Source of the DNA: Huiozyma naganishii CBS 8797
Taxonomy: Eukaryota; Ascomycota; Saccharomycetes; Saccharomycetales; Saccharomycetaceae
Assembly (NCBI RefSeq): GCF_000348985.1
Contig: NC_035922.1
Coordinates: forward strand, 62,001-126,000
Direction: 5' to 3'
DNA: 64,000 bases
Positions within the stretch are counted from its first letter, which is position 1. Each line of letters opens with the position of its first letter. Made by a program: the position numbers and the translations under genes. This document shows, piece after piece, positions 38,363 through 46,556 of this stretch. The notes beneath the pieces are model-generated. The model saw nothing but the letters and a program-made list of their open reading frames with translations. It was not told the DNA's origin and searched no databases.

Positions 38363-38872
38363 ATGACGACGAGGGACGCGCCAGGAGCAGTGCCAGCACC
38401 TGTACAAGTACCCCGTGCGAGGAAGCCGCAGTCCGCTGCCGCGTACGCTGCGCAGCTCGAGATGTTCCAGAGCTCATCGCTCACTGGTGGTGGTGGTCCA
38501 CCGGTATGCGATCCACGATGGATGGACAAAGCGGAGGGCCCTGAAGGTCCCCTGCAGATGTTAGAGGGGACACCGCAGGGACTGGACTTGAAACACACAA
38601 GGCTTCGCCTGCTGGACGCCTGCAGTAGACTGTACTACCGTAGGGAGTACGCCCGGTGTATCGCACTCGCTAAACAGTTGGAACAGCTGTTGCAGGGAGC
38701 CGACGGGGGGCCCAGGACCAAGAACAAGGAGTACAGGGAACTAGCAACGTTGCGGTACCTTGTCCAGCGGTGCACAGATCTTACAAACAGTATAACTTCT
38801 TATGTACAAGTACCAACTACTACAACTACAACTACAACTGCAACTACTATAACAAGCTCAACAGGACGATGA
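38363..38872 (+). CDS. YPL108W orthologue, uncharacterised
   Basis: 169 residues from the first ATG (YPL108W is 168 in S. cerevisiae), assigned by size and by position before YPL107W. Function is unknown to me. The head is Pro/Ala-rich and basic (VPRARKPQSAAAYAAQ). A conserved-looking core follows with SSLTGGGGPPVCDPRWMDKA, then a helical segment LKHTRLRLLDACSRLYYRREYARCIALAKQLEQLL (cited to show a TPR-like helix pair). The C-terminal tail is a Thr-rich low-complexity run encoded by an ACT/ACA microsatellite. The stop codon overlaps the next gene's ATG (ATGA). Confidence 0.7.
   Translation: MTTRDAPGAVPAPVQVPRARKPQSAAAYAAQLEMFQSSSLTGGGGPPVCDPRWMDKAEGPEGPLQMLEGTPQGLDLKHTRLRLLDACSRLYYRREYARCIALAKQLEQLLQGADGGPRTKNKEYRELATLRYLVQRCTDLTNSITSYVQVPTTTTTTTTATTITSSTGR
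38814..38850 (+). repeat. ACT/ACA trinucleotide microsatellite
   Basis: Runs of ACTAC and AACTAC units spanning the end of the YPL108W orthologue, encoding Thr. Such repeats vary in length between strains and here would alter the C-terminus just before the overlap with YPL107W. Confidence 0.7.
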
Positions 38873-39573
38873 TGATGATGAAGGTGTTGACTGTGGGCGG
38901 TCCACGGTGCATTAGCACCACTGCCTCGGTGCATATGACGTTTGAGGGCCGTTTGAAGGCTGGGACCCTGACGCCGGAGCAGACCCTGGCGAAGGTCTTC
39001 GGGGGCAGGGTTCGCGGGGACCCGCCGCGGGCTACTTCTCGGATGGAGGGTCTCGGAGAGCGAGTCATCGCTGGGGTTAGTGTCCCCGGGAGACCCCGAG
39101 AACCGGACAACTGTTGCATGTCTGGATGTACGCACTGTGTCTGGGAGATCTTCAGTGACGACGTGAAGTACTGGAGATCCCGCCGCAGGGAGGCCGCTAA
39201 GAGGATCTCCAGTACGCAAGATACTTGGCCCAGGGACTGGGACCCACCCTTGCCCTTACTCGAGGCCAAGAACGTGCCCCAAGAGTTACAACATGAGAAG
39301 GCTCTACTCGACAGCAAGAGACAGGATGTGCCAAAGCCACAGCTGTTCCCACCACGGGAGACTGACCTCCCGGCGAGTGTCCTTGCTGCGAAGCGCCGCA
39401 ACGCACTGGCCAGGGCACAAGAGAAGAAGCAACAGGCAGACACTGCCGGTCCAGACGATAACGAAGACGATACAGATCCCTGGGAGGACGTCCCAGTCCA
39501 TATCCGCGCCTTCGCAGAGTTCGAACGCAAGAAGAGACTGCAGCGGCGCCAGCAGAGAGCAGCGAGGAAGTAG
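38869..39573 (+). CDS. YPL107W orthologue, mitochondrial oxidoreductase-like domain protein
   Basis: 234 residues from the ATG at 38869 (YPL107W is 248). It carries the oxidoreductase-like (OXLD1) domain: PREPDNCCMSGCTHCVWEIF with four cysteines (CC-x3-C-x2-C) followed by DDVKYWR. The N-terminus MMMMKVLTVGGPRCISTTAS is a plausible mitochondrial presequence, and an alternative ATG lies at residue 23 or so (MTFEGRLKAGTL). The C-terminus is Lys/Arg-rich with a DPWEDVPVHIRAFAEFE motif. It overlaps the YPL108W orthologue by four bases (ATGA), unusual in yeast. Biochemical role is unknown. Confidence 0.82.
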   Translation: MMMMKVLTVGGPRCISTTASVHMTFEGRLKAGTLTPEQTLAKVFGGRVRGDPPRATSRMEGLGERVIAGVSVPGRPREPDNCCMSGCTHCVWEIFSDDVKYWRSRRREAAKRISSTQDTWPRDWDPPLPLLEAKNVPQELQHEKALLDSKRQDVPKPQLFPPRETDLPASVLAAKRRNALARAQEKKQQADTAGPDDNEDDTDPWEDVPVHIRAFAEFERKKRLQRRQQRAARK

Positions 39574-39686
39574 CACACGCAAGCACGCACCAACCAACCG
39601 GCTCTGCCCACGTTATAAAGTGGTACAATGTTATAACGAATCGAACCACGTCTTGACGAACAGAACCCAACTCAACTCAACGACGC

Positions 39687-41600
39687 ATGATACCGACACG
39701 CTGCGTCTGGGGTAGTGTTCGACACGTTGGTGGACCCCCCGCGAAGGCTGCGACAGCGGCGCGGTTCCAGTTCCAAGCGACGCAGCTGACCGTGAAGCAG
39801 CTGTTGAGGTTCAAGTGGGTCGATACCGTGGCCATCAACGGGTGCTCGACAAGCGGCCCAAGCGGATCGGTAAGAGCCTTGTGTTTGGGACGGCTGCGGG
39901 ACGTCGCGGGCGACACGATCCAGCTCGTGGACTCACAAGATGCACAGCTTGTCGATTGCTCGCTGGAGTCAGCGGTCCAGGCCACAGGGTCCCTCGAGAG
40001 GAAGGTTGGCGGTGGTGACGCCGGTGGCTATGAGATCCGGTTGCAACGCTTGCAAGTGCTCAATGCGGCGAACGGGACTCCAGCACAACTGCAAGGGAAC
40101 AAGGCACTCGGGGCGTTTCCGCCGGAGTACCGATGTCTGCAATTGCGGCTGCGGGAGAACCAGCAACTGCTGAGGTCCCGATACGAGGTGGCCCTCCAGA
40201 TCCGCAGTGTACTCGACGGAGCACACTTCACAGAGGTCGAGACACCGCTTCTGTTCAAACCGACACCGGAGGGAGCGCGCGAATTCCTCGTCCCGACGCG
40301 GCAGCGAAGCCGGTTCTTTGCGCTCACGCAGAGTCCACAGCAGTACAAGCAGTTACTCATGGCCTCAGGCGTTCACCGGTACTTTCAGTTCGCTCGCTGC
40401 TTCCGCGACGAGGACCTCCGCCGCGACAGGCAGCCCGAGTTTACGCAGGTCGACCTCGAGATGGCATTTGCGACGGGGAGCGACGTCATGCGCACCGTCG
40501 AGGACGTGGTTGTCCCCGTGTGGTCCGCACATGCGGTTCAGGGTCCGCTGCTCACTTTGGCGGAGGGTCCCACGCTCGTTGAGGCCAGGGGACTGCTCAA
40601 ACGGCTCAGTTACAGACACGTCATGACGAAATACGGTATCGACAAGCCGGACCTGCGCGCACCAGCGTTCCAAATAACGTCCCTTGAGGATAACCACGTA
40701 CGGGCGACAGAGAACGAACGGTTCCCCGTATTCGAGGTGCTAGTCGTCAGAGGCGGTAGCGCCCCATCAGGTGAGTGGTGGACGAAACTTGTTCATCCGG
40801 ACCTTTACAACTCACGGACACCCCTGGCGGTTCCAATCGATACGGACGAGGCGCGGGACCACTGGTTTGAACGGTTTTCTCCCATGGCAAGCTTCGAGGA
40901 CACGTCTCTCATCAACGAGCAGTTGAACCTGCAGAGGGGAGACGTAGTGTTCGGTTCGACAAGGGAACCGGATCATATGCTCTTCGAGAACCCGACCCCG
41001 CTTGGGAGGTTGCGGCAGCTTATCTTGGCGACGCCCTGGGGGCAGTCCAACCTGTTCGAGACTCAAGCGGACGTTGGTGCATGGGTCGTCGACTTCCCCT
41101 TGTTCTCACCAGTGGAGACGACAACGACAACGGGCACAAAGCGCAAGTACCCAAACTACGAGGCGGACAAGTACATCTCGACACACCACCCGTTCACGAT
41201 GGTGCAGCTGGACACGTATCAAAACCTGGAGACAAGTCCACTGGAGTGTCTCGGGCAGCACTACGACCTCGTGATCAACGGCGTCGAACTTGGCGGCGGC
41301 TCGACAAGGATCCACGATACGGCGCTACAGGACTACATATTCAAAAACGTCCTTGACATCCACAACTCGCACGAACTGTTCGGACACTTGCTCGACGCGC
41401 TCGCAATGGGTGCGCCGCCACATGCCGGGTTTGCGATCGGGTTTGACAGGATGTGTGCGATGCTGCTTGGGCGAGACAGTATCAGAGACGTGCTGCCGTT
41501 CCCGAAGAGCGTGAACGGATCGGACCTTGTCGTGAAAAGCCCCGCTGTGGTGCCTGAGAGCGTCCTCAAGTCTTACCATATCCAGTACCTCAAGGAGTAA
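39687..41600 (+). CDS. MSD1: Mitochondrial aspartyl-tRNA synthetase
   Basis: A 637-residue bacterial-type class II synthetase (S. cerevisiae Msd1 658) charging mitochondrial tRNA-Asp. The N-terminal 30 residues are Arg/Ala-rich and lack acids, fitting a presequence. An OB-fold anticodon-binding domain follows (about 30-130). The catalytic domain contains the FLVPTRQRSRFFALTQSPQQYKQLLM region, motif 2 FARCFRDEDLRRDRQPEFTQVD, the late GVELGGGSTRIHD stretch and motif 3 GFAIGFDRMCAMLLGRDSIRDV (each cited in part). GC-rich throughout. Start is the first ATG, 113 bases after YPL107W. S. cerevisiae has SSE1 and SYH1 between them; both are absent here. Confidence 0.96.
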   Translation: MIPTRCVWGSVRHVGGPPAKAATAARFQFQATQLTVKQLLRFKWVDTVAINGCSTSGPSGSVRALCLGRLRDVAGDTIQLVDSQDAQLVDCSLESAVQATGSLERKVGGGDAGGYEIRLQRLQVLNAANGTPAQLQGNKALGAFPPEYRCLQLRLRENQQLLRSRYEVALQIRSVLDGAHFTEVETPLLFKPTPEGAREFLVPTRQRSRFFALTQSPQQYKQLLMASGVHRYFQFARCFRDEDLRRDRQPEFTQVDLEMAFATGSDVMRTVEDVVVPVWSAHAVQGPLLTLAEGPTLVEARGLLKRLSYRHVMTKYGIDKPDLRAPAFQITSLEDNHVRATENERFPVFEVLVVRGGSAPSGEWWTKLVHPDLYNSRTPLAVPIDTDEARDHWFERFSPMASFEDTSLINEQLNLQRGDVVFGSTREPDHMLFENPTPLGRLRQLILATPWGQSNLFETQADVGAWVVDFPLFSPVETTTTTGTKRKYPNYEADKYISTHHPFTMVQLDTYQNLETSPLECLGQHYDLVINGVELGGGSTRIHDTALQDYIFKNVLDIHNSHELFGHLLDALAMGAPPHAGFAIGFDRMCAMLLGRDSIRDVLPFPKSVNGSDLVVKSPAVVPESVLKSYHIQYLKE

Positions 41601-41709
41601 GGGGAAGTGGGTGACATTGCACATGTAAATATAAGATAACAATGTAGTCTATTACTCGTACAGATAATGATGTCTCTTTATGTATATACAAGCGGTTCTT
41701 GATCTTGCG

Positions 41710-43107
41710 TCAAAACCGTACCGTCTTTCCAAGTTCCGGGCAGTAACAATGATCGCGTATCCCCTCGAACTCTGCCAGGAGTTCCAGCTTCTGTTTGGGT
41801 TCCAGGAAGTACTCACCGCTGAGCACGAAAGTACCCCAGTGGACTCCGAGCACGTTTTGCGCCTTCAAGTCCCTCATGATTTTCACCACCTCCGATGGGT
41901 TGATGTGTCTGGGCCTTTGGTGCCATTCTGGGCAGTACTGTCCACAGGGGAGCAATGCAAGACGGCAACCTGCGCCGAATTGGTTCTTGATGCGGATGTA
42001 GAGGTCCTTGACGTACCCAGTGTCCCCCGCATGGAACAGGACCGGTTTCCCGCGGTGTGTCATTATGAATGAGCACCACAGGGACTCGTTCGTGTCCATG
42101 AGAGACCTCCCAGACCAGTGCATTGCAGGGGTGCTCGTGATGTTGTAAGCGGTACCGTCCGGTTGCACGAGTTCGCAGGTATCCCACCAGGACAACTCTA
42201 TGAAGTTCGAGATGTTGTTGCTCGTGAGGTACTTCTTCATCCCCGTGGGGACTATCCACAACGTGTTCGGGTTGTTGTCGTCGTTCCAGTGTTGCAGGCT
42301 CATTGGGTCTAAGTGGTCCGGGTGGTTATGCGACACGAGGATGACATCCGGTTGCGGCAGTTTGTCTATCGGGCAGGGCACGTCGGTTATCCTCTTCGGG
42401 CCGAGGGACTCGTGGAGCAAGTGATCGCTGAATATCGGGTCTGTGAGTATCTTGAGACCGTTGTACACGACGAAGTTGCACGATTGGCCCAACCATGTAT
42501 TGTAAAGCGGCGGTTCGTCTGTGTCAGTGGTATGGGCACCCACCGCGGCAGGGACCGCGTCCTCCAGGGCGACAACATCGTGTCTCAAATTACCCGTACA
42601 CTCGTGATCCAGTGGTTCCCCCCCAGACCATGTTGGTTTGTGAACGGGCATCAGCGCGCGCATCTGTCTCTTATCCGGTGGTATCCCGCCCCTGTTCCGC
42701 TCGAAGAGCTCCACGATCCTGTTGAAGAAGAACTCGTAGATCGTCTGTATCCTATACTCGACGAACGGGTTCTCGTACCTCCCCAACACTTTCAACGGGG
42801 AGTACTTCATCCGCGTAGTCTCAAAGCTGTAAAACCGCGGGTCCTCCGGGTCTTCCAGCCCCTTAATGCAGTGTTGGTGTCTATACTTGATCTCCTGCGC
42901 AGTAGACACGGTAACATACACCGCGTACCCGGTGTAAGGGACGAGAAACCCTAGCAGAACGCGCGTAAACCATCGGGACCCTCCTCTCTTACCGGATTTC
43001 ACACTTGTCCCCGCGGTCACGGACTCAAACCGAACGAACGGTCCCCTGCAAAGCCTCCCAGAGCAAGGCAACCCTCTCCGGAGAGCACCCACTGCACAAT
43101 ACCGCAT
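41710..43107 (-). CDS. FMP30: Fmp30, mitochondrial NAPE-phospholipase D-like protein
   Basis: 465 residues (S. cerevisiae 468), a mitochondrial inner-membrane metallo-beta-lactamase-fold phospholipase D for N-acyl-phosphatidylethanolamines, also tied to cardiolipin homeostasis. The basic presequence is followed by a membrane segment at about 46-66 (WFTRVLLGFLVPYTGYAVYV). The metal-binding signature SHNHPDHLD and later LFHAGDTGY and VLGVHWGTF are intact. The start MRYCAVGALRR at 43107 is the first ATG consistent with homology. The frame continues across ELP4 on the other strand from a non-ATG codon, which I reject. Divergent from ELP4 with 180 bases between. Confidence 0.95.
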   Translation of the reverse strand: MRYCAVGALRRGLPCSGRLCRGPFVRFESVTAGTSVKSGKRGGSRWFTRVLLGFLVPYTGYAVYVTVSTAQEIKYRHQHCIKGLEDPEDPRFYSFETTRMKYSPLKVLGRYENPFVEYRIQTIYEFFFNRIVELFERNRGGIPPDKRQMRALMPVHKPTWSGGEPLDHECTGNLRHDVVALEDAVPAAVGAHTTDTDEPPLYNTWLGQSCNFVVYNGLKILTDPIFSDHLLHESLGPKRITDVPCPIDKLPQPDVILVSHNHPDHLDPMSLQHWNDDNNPNTLWIVPTGMKKYLTSNNISNFIELSWWDTCELVQPDGTAYNITSTPAMHWSGRSLMDTNESLWCSFIMTHRGKPVLFHAGDTGYVKDLYIRIKNQFGAGCRLALLPCGQYCPEWHQRPRHINPSEVVKIMRDLKAQNVLGVHWGTFVLSGEYFLEPKQKLELLAEFEGIRDHCYCPELGKTVRF

Positions 43108-43287
43108 CACAGAACCCCAATTGGAGTCTCTACGAGACACCCTCAAAACCTGCACAACCTCATCGCTGTTTAAGACCTGCTTCGTTCCTTTTAAAGATTG
43201 AAAACTTTTCAATTGAAGCACGTCGTGCGATGACCTTCTTTGTGATCTGGGAACTGTGCTGAGAGCAGCGGTTGCAGGGACTGTACC

Positions 43288-44643
43288 ATGTCGTTTCGGA
43301 AGCGTGGAGAGGTTCTCAATGGTCGGAACGGTGTTGGTGGTGTTAGGGGCATCCCCACTGGTCGCGGTTTGCCCCGGAGACCTGGCGGTATTCCCACCAG
43401 AACCGCTGACGTTGCCGCCGAATTGAGTCAATTGGATATTCGTGGTGGTGAGAGTCCACTTGCAGGGCATGTTGGTGTCAGGCCATCCCCGCTTAGTGCA
43501 AACCTTGTGACTTCTACCGGGTGTGGTGATCTGGACAAGATCCTTGGGCACATGGGGCTTCCCCTTGGGTCTTCCTTGCTTGTGGAGGAGGAGACGACTA
43601 CTGATTTCAGTTCTGTGCTGTGCAAGATGTACGCCGCGCAGAGTGTGGTGTATGCCCGTGCGGCGGTCTCCCAGGGCGCAACGTCCCGCGAGGAGCAGGG
43701 GACACACCTGGTGGTTTTGTCTGGGAACGCAGATTTCGCAAGAGAGCTTCCTGGAGTGTACCAAGGTTCACGGAGGGACGTGAAGAAGACCCGGATCGCT
43801 GAGGAGGAGTCCAAACTGTCCGTGCAAAATTTGAACGACGACACCCCACAACGGACACCAACACGGTACACAGATTTGAAGATCGCTTGGAAGTATAAGC
43901 TTGCTGACGAGCGTGGGCAAGAAGGTGGCAAGCTGCCCGAACAGGGACCAGGGGACTACACTGCCCAGTTCGACATTACAACACGGATGATCCCAGCTGC
44001 CTCGGTCCCAGGGGAGATCACGATGATCAACCCTGTTCAACAGTCTGTACAGACTGTGTTGGCACAATTGGAGGCCGTACTTCAGAGACACCGCGGGTCC
44101 CTTGTCCGGATCCTTGCCCCGCAGTTCCTACACCCTGCAGCGTACCCTCCGGGTGCGTTTGCCCCCTCGTACGCGGTGGCACTCGTTCACGGATTACAAA
44201 GCACACTGAGGAAGCATTCGGGCCAGTGTGTCCTTATGGCGAGTACTCCGCGGGACATTCTTTCCCCCATGCTTGCATGCCAGATTGAGAACTTGTTTGA
44301 TGGTGTCATTGATTTAGATCCGTTCCCACAGGATATGTTACAGTACTTGGAGAAAATATACAGGGCACAACCTGGGAAAGTGCAACATGGGTTACTCCAC
44401 GTCACTAAACTGCCCGTGTTGAGTGCGTACGGTGAGATGCACGAACGTAGATCCCACTGGGCGTTCAAGAACGGCAAGAAACGGTTTGAGATCGAGGAGT
44501 GGTCCATCCCCGTGGACGACGATGCGGCAGGCGAGACTCCCGCGGCGTCGACGTCCTCATCAACAGCATCACCAACAGCATCGACAGCAGCATCGACCAC
44601 GGACCGACCCGCGCAGTCCACGAAGCACTCCATCGAGTACTGA
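43288..44643 (+). CDS. ELP4: Elp4, Elongator RecA-like subunit
   Basis: 451 residues (S. cerevisiae 456). Elp4 forms a hexameric ring with Elp5 and Elp6 that docks on Elongator and assists tRNA wobble-uridine modification together with Elp3, also in this window. The start MSFRKRGEVLN matches exactly in pattern. Next come HVGVRPSP, STGCGDLDKILGHMGLPLGSSLLVEE at the degenerate P-loop position (cited in part), ELPGVYQGSRRDVKKT, RYTDLKIAWKYKLADE, and YRAQPGKVQHGLLHVTKLPV. The fold is RecA-like but lacks Walker A lysine chemistry. The acidic tail (DDDAAGETPAAS) is followed by a Ser/Thr/Ala-rich stretch. Confidence 0.97.
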   Translation: MSFRKRGEVLNGRNGVGGVRGIPTGRGLPRRPGGIPTRTADVAAELSQLDIRGGESPLAGHVGVRPSPLSANLVTSTGCGDLDKILGHMGLPLGSSLLVEEETTTDFSSVLCKMYAAQSVVYARAAVSQGATSREEQGTHLVVLSGNADFARELPGVYQGSRRDVKKTRIAEEESKLSVQNLNDDTPQRTPTRYTDLKIAWKYKLADERGQEGGKLPEQGPGDYTAQFDITTRMIPAASVPGEITMINPVQQSVQTVLAQLEAVLQRHRGSLVRILAPQFLHPAAYPPGAFAPSYAVALVHGLQSTLRKHSGQCVLMASTPRDILSPMLACQIENLFDGVIDLDPFPQDMLQYLEKIYRAQPGKVQHGLLHVTKLPVLSAYGEMHERRSHWAFKNGKKRFEIEEWSIPVDDDAAGETPAASTSSSTASPTASTAASTTDRPAQSTKHSIEY

Positions 44644-44775
44644 TTGCAGAACCGGGTTACACAGCAGGAAAATTGAGGGCAGCGATGAGTCGAACACCAA
44701 GCGATGGATGGATGAAGATGTTTGACGATAGGGTGTGTTTGATGGGGTGCTGTTGGGGTTGCAGTGGGTCGAGCG

Positions 44776-45933
44776 ATGAGGGCACTGCGGTTTAACCAGG
44801 ATGCGACGTGCTGTGTGGTGGAAGAGGCGCGCAGTGTGAGTATCTACAACTGCGACCCGTTCGGGAAGTGTTTTGACATGGCAGGGGAGCTTGGTGGTGA
44901 CACTGACGGTGGTGACACTGGCAGTGGTGACTGCGTCGTGGAGATGTTGTTTGCGACGAGTCTGGTGGCTGTGGCGGAGAATGCTGCCGGTCGGCAGGGG
45001 AAGCTCAAGATCGTGAACACGAAGAGACGGTCGACGATCTGTGAGTTGGTGTTCCCGCACGAGATTGTAGACGTCGTTATGAACAGGAAGCGTATGTGTA
45101 TACTGCTTGCGGACGACAAGCTGCACATCTACGATATCTCATGCATGAAACCTTTGGATACGCTCGATCTGTGGGAGGACCGTGGCAATTGGTCTTCTAC
45201 CCCCGGTGCTGGTGGTGAGACCGCTTTTCAGGGCACGCACACTTTGATTAAGAAACAGTTGGGCCGCACTCAAGATGGTGGTAGTGGTGGTGGTGGTAAC
45301 ACTGGGTCGCGGGGGAGGTACCCGCCAAGGATGGCGCTCAGCACGGACGACAGGAGCATCCTGTGCTTCACGGCGTACCACACGGCGAAGAATGACCCGC
45401 AGAACACTCTACTCCGAGATATAGTCGTCTATGATGCGCTGAACGTACGGCCCGTCAATTACTTGAACAGTGTGCATAGGGGGAACATCGCGTGTCTCGC
45501 TGTAGACCACAGTGGACAACTTATCGCTACGGGCTCCGAGAGGGGCACAATCCTTAGAGTGTTCCGTACTGGGGTAGATAAAGAGTTCTACTCGCAGGAA
45601 CCGCTCATGAGGGAGTTCCGCCGCGGGAACAGGCCTTGTCACCTGCGGCAGCTCACTTTCAACCGCGCTGCAACTCTACTCNNNNNNNNNNNNNNNNNNC
45701 AATTGAAACAGTTCCTGTCGAAACACATCAGGGCAAGCATCCCGAATCAGAACCTGCAGAGAGACTTCGCACACATCGCCGTCCGCGAGGGTACGGGCTA
45801 CATCCTTGGGTTCCCTGACGAGTTCCCGAACCAGGTGTACCTCGCGGGGGACGACGCATCCTTCAACGTGTACTCTCTACCGGCTACACGTGGGCAGTGC
45901 GTCCTCATGAACACAAACAAGTTCGTCTCATAG
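44776..45933 (+). CDS. ATG21: Atg21, PROPPIN of the Cvt pathway, with assembly gap
   Basis: Atg21 binds PI3P and organises Atg8 lipidation by recruiting Atg16 at the vacuole-proximal edge of the phagophore. 385 codons are readable including the gap (S. cerevisiae 496). Diagnostic pieces are MRALRFNQDATCCVVEE, then YNCDPFGKCFDM, then IVNTKRRSTICELVFPHEIVD, then YDISCMKPLDTLDLWED, then the lipid-binding EFRRGNRPCHLRQL motif and SIPNQNLQRDFAHIAV. An 18-N run at 45682-45699 falls right after the FRRG blade, where Atg21 normally has a WD blade plus loop. So more than 18 bases are probably missing. The ATG at 44776 is used; upstream codons are non-ATG. Confidence 0.94.
   Translation: MRALRFNQDATCCVVEEARSVSIYNCDPFGKCFDMAGELGGDTDGGDTGSGDCVVEMLFATSLVAVAENAAGRQGKLKIVNTKRRSTICELVFPHEIVDVVMNRKRMCILLADDKLHIYDISCMKPLDTLDLWEDRGNWSSTPGAGGETAFQGTHTLIKKQLGRTQDGGSGGGGNTGSRGRYPPRMALSTDDRSILCFTAYHTAKNDPQNTLLRDIVVYDALNVRPVNYLNSVHRGNIACLAVDHSGQLIATGSERGTILRVFRTGVDKEFYSQEPLMREFRRGNRPCHLRQLTFNRAATLLXXXXXXQLKQFLSKHIRASIPNQNLQRDFAHIAVREGTGYILGFPDEFPNQVYLAGDDASFNVYSLPATRGQCVLMNTNKFVS
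45682..45699. other. Assembly gap (18 N) in ATG21
   Basis: Unresolved bases between NRAATLL and QLKQFLSKHI in Atg21. Homology predicts about 40-75 further codons here, so the N count probably understates the gap. Confidence 0.9.
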
Positions 45934-45977
45934 CATCGTATCTATAGGTTAGTGTATGTACATGATTATATATGGCA

Positions 45978-46397
45978 TCAAGTTCTCGTCAGAAGCCTTC
46001 TGTACCAAGGTTGTTTGTCGTTATGTTTGCTTCGGGAGAGTGTCTCCTCGAGTATGCTCTCCAACTCACGGACCCTCCCAGCGAGTTGCAACTCCCTCCG
46101 TTCGTACTCCCGAGACCACCACACCCACTGCCACGCCATGTAGCAGGACGACGCCATCAGGAACACGACCCACGCGGGGCGGACGTACATCCGCAGCGGT
46201 CCCCTCCCACCCCGCTGCAGGCCCTCCAACTCCCTCGACCGGTCCAGAATCAGCCGCTGTACGACCTGAGGGTCCACGCCTTCGAGCGTGTCCATGTGTG
46301 CCAACTCGTCAAGCGTCCTCGGTGTCCGGGCCATGCTCAGCAGCCGAACACGTCCACGCGCCACTCCAAGCGCAACAGCACGCCGCAGGGGGGTCAT
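45978..46397 (-). CDS. INA17: Ina17, F1Fo-ATP synthase assembly factor
   Basis: 139 residues (S. cerevisiae Ina17/Aim43 182). Ina17 and Ina22 form the INAC complex that assists joining of the peripheral stalk in the inner membrane. Matching features are a basic presequence (MTPLRRAVALGVARGRVRL), the RTLDELAHMDTLEGVDPQVVQRLI segment (cited in part), a membrane span around residues 78-97 (AWVVFLMASSCYMAWQWVWW), and a following coiled coil (ERRELQLAGRVRELESILEE). I use the ATG at 46397. It is divergent from MSY1 with 159 bases between. MGR2, expected here from S. cerevisiae order, is absent. Confidence 0.88.
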   Translation of the reverse strand: MTPLRRAVALGVARGRVRLLSMARTPRTLDELAHMDTLEGVDPQVVQRLILDRSRELEGLQRGGRGPLRMYVRPAWVVFLMASSCYMAWQWVWWSREYERRELQLAGRVRELESILEETLSRSKHNDKQPWYRRLLTRT

Positions 46398-46556
46398 CGC
46401 CAATGTACACTGGGCTAGTACCACTGCAACCCTAGTCCGTCCGTCCCCAGATGTCGAGCGGGTCCAACTTTCGTCACTTTCAAAGGTCATCGCTTCAACA
46501 GCTGTCGAGGGGTTGGATGGTGATGTAGTTGGGAAGGTGTAGAGCTGCCCATTGGG

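Noticed and set aside
43108..43764. N-terminal extension of FMP30 into the ELP4 region
   Set aside because: It needs a non-ATG start and runs antisense through the conserved ELP4 start. The ATG at 43107 gives the family length.
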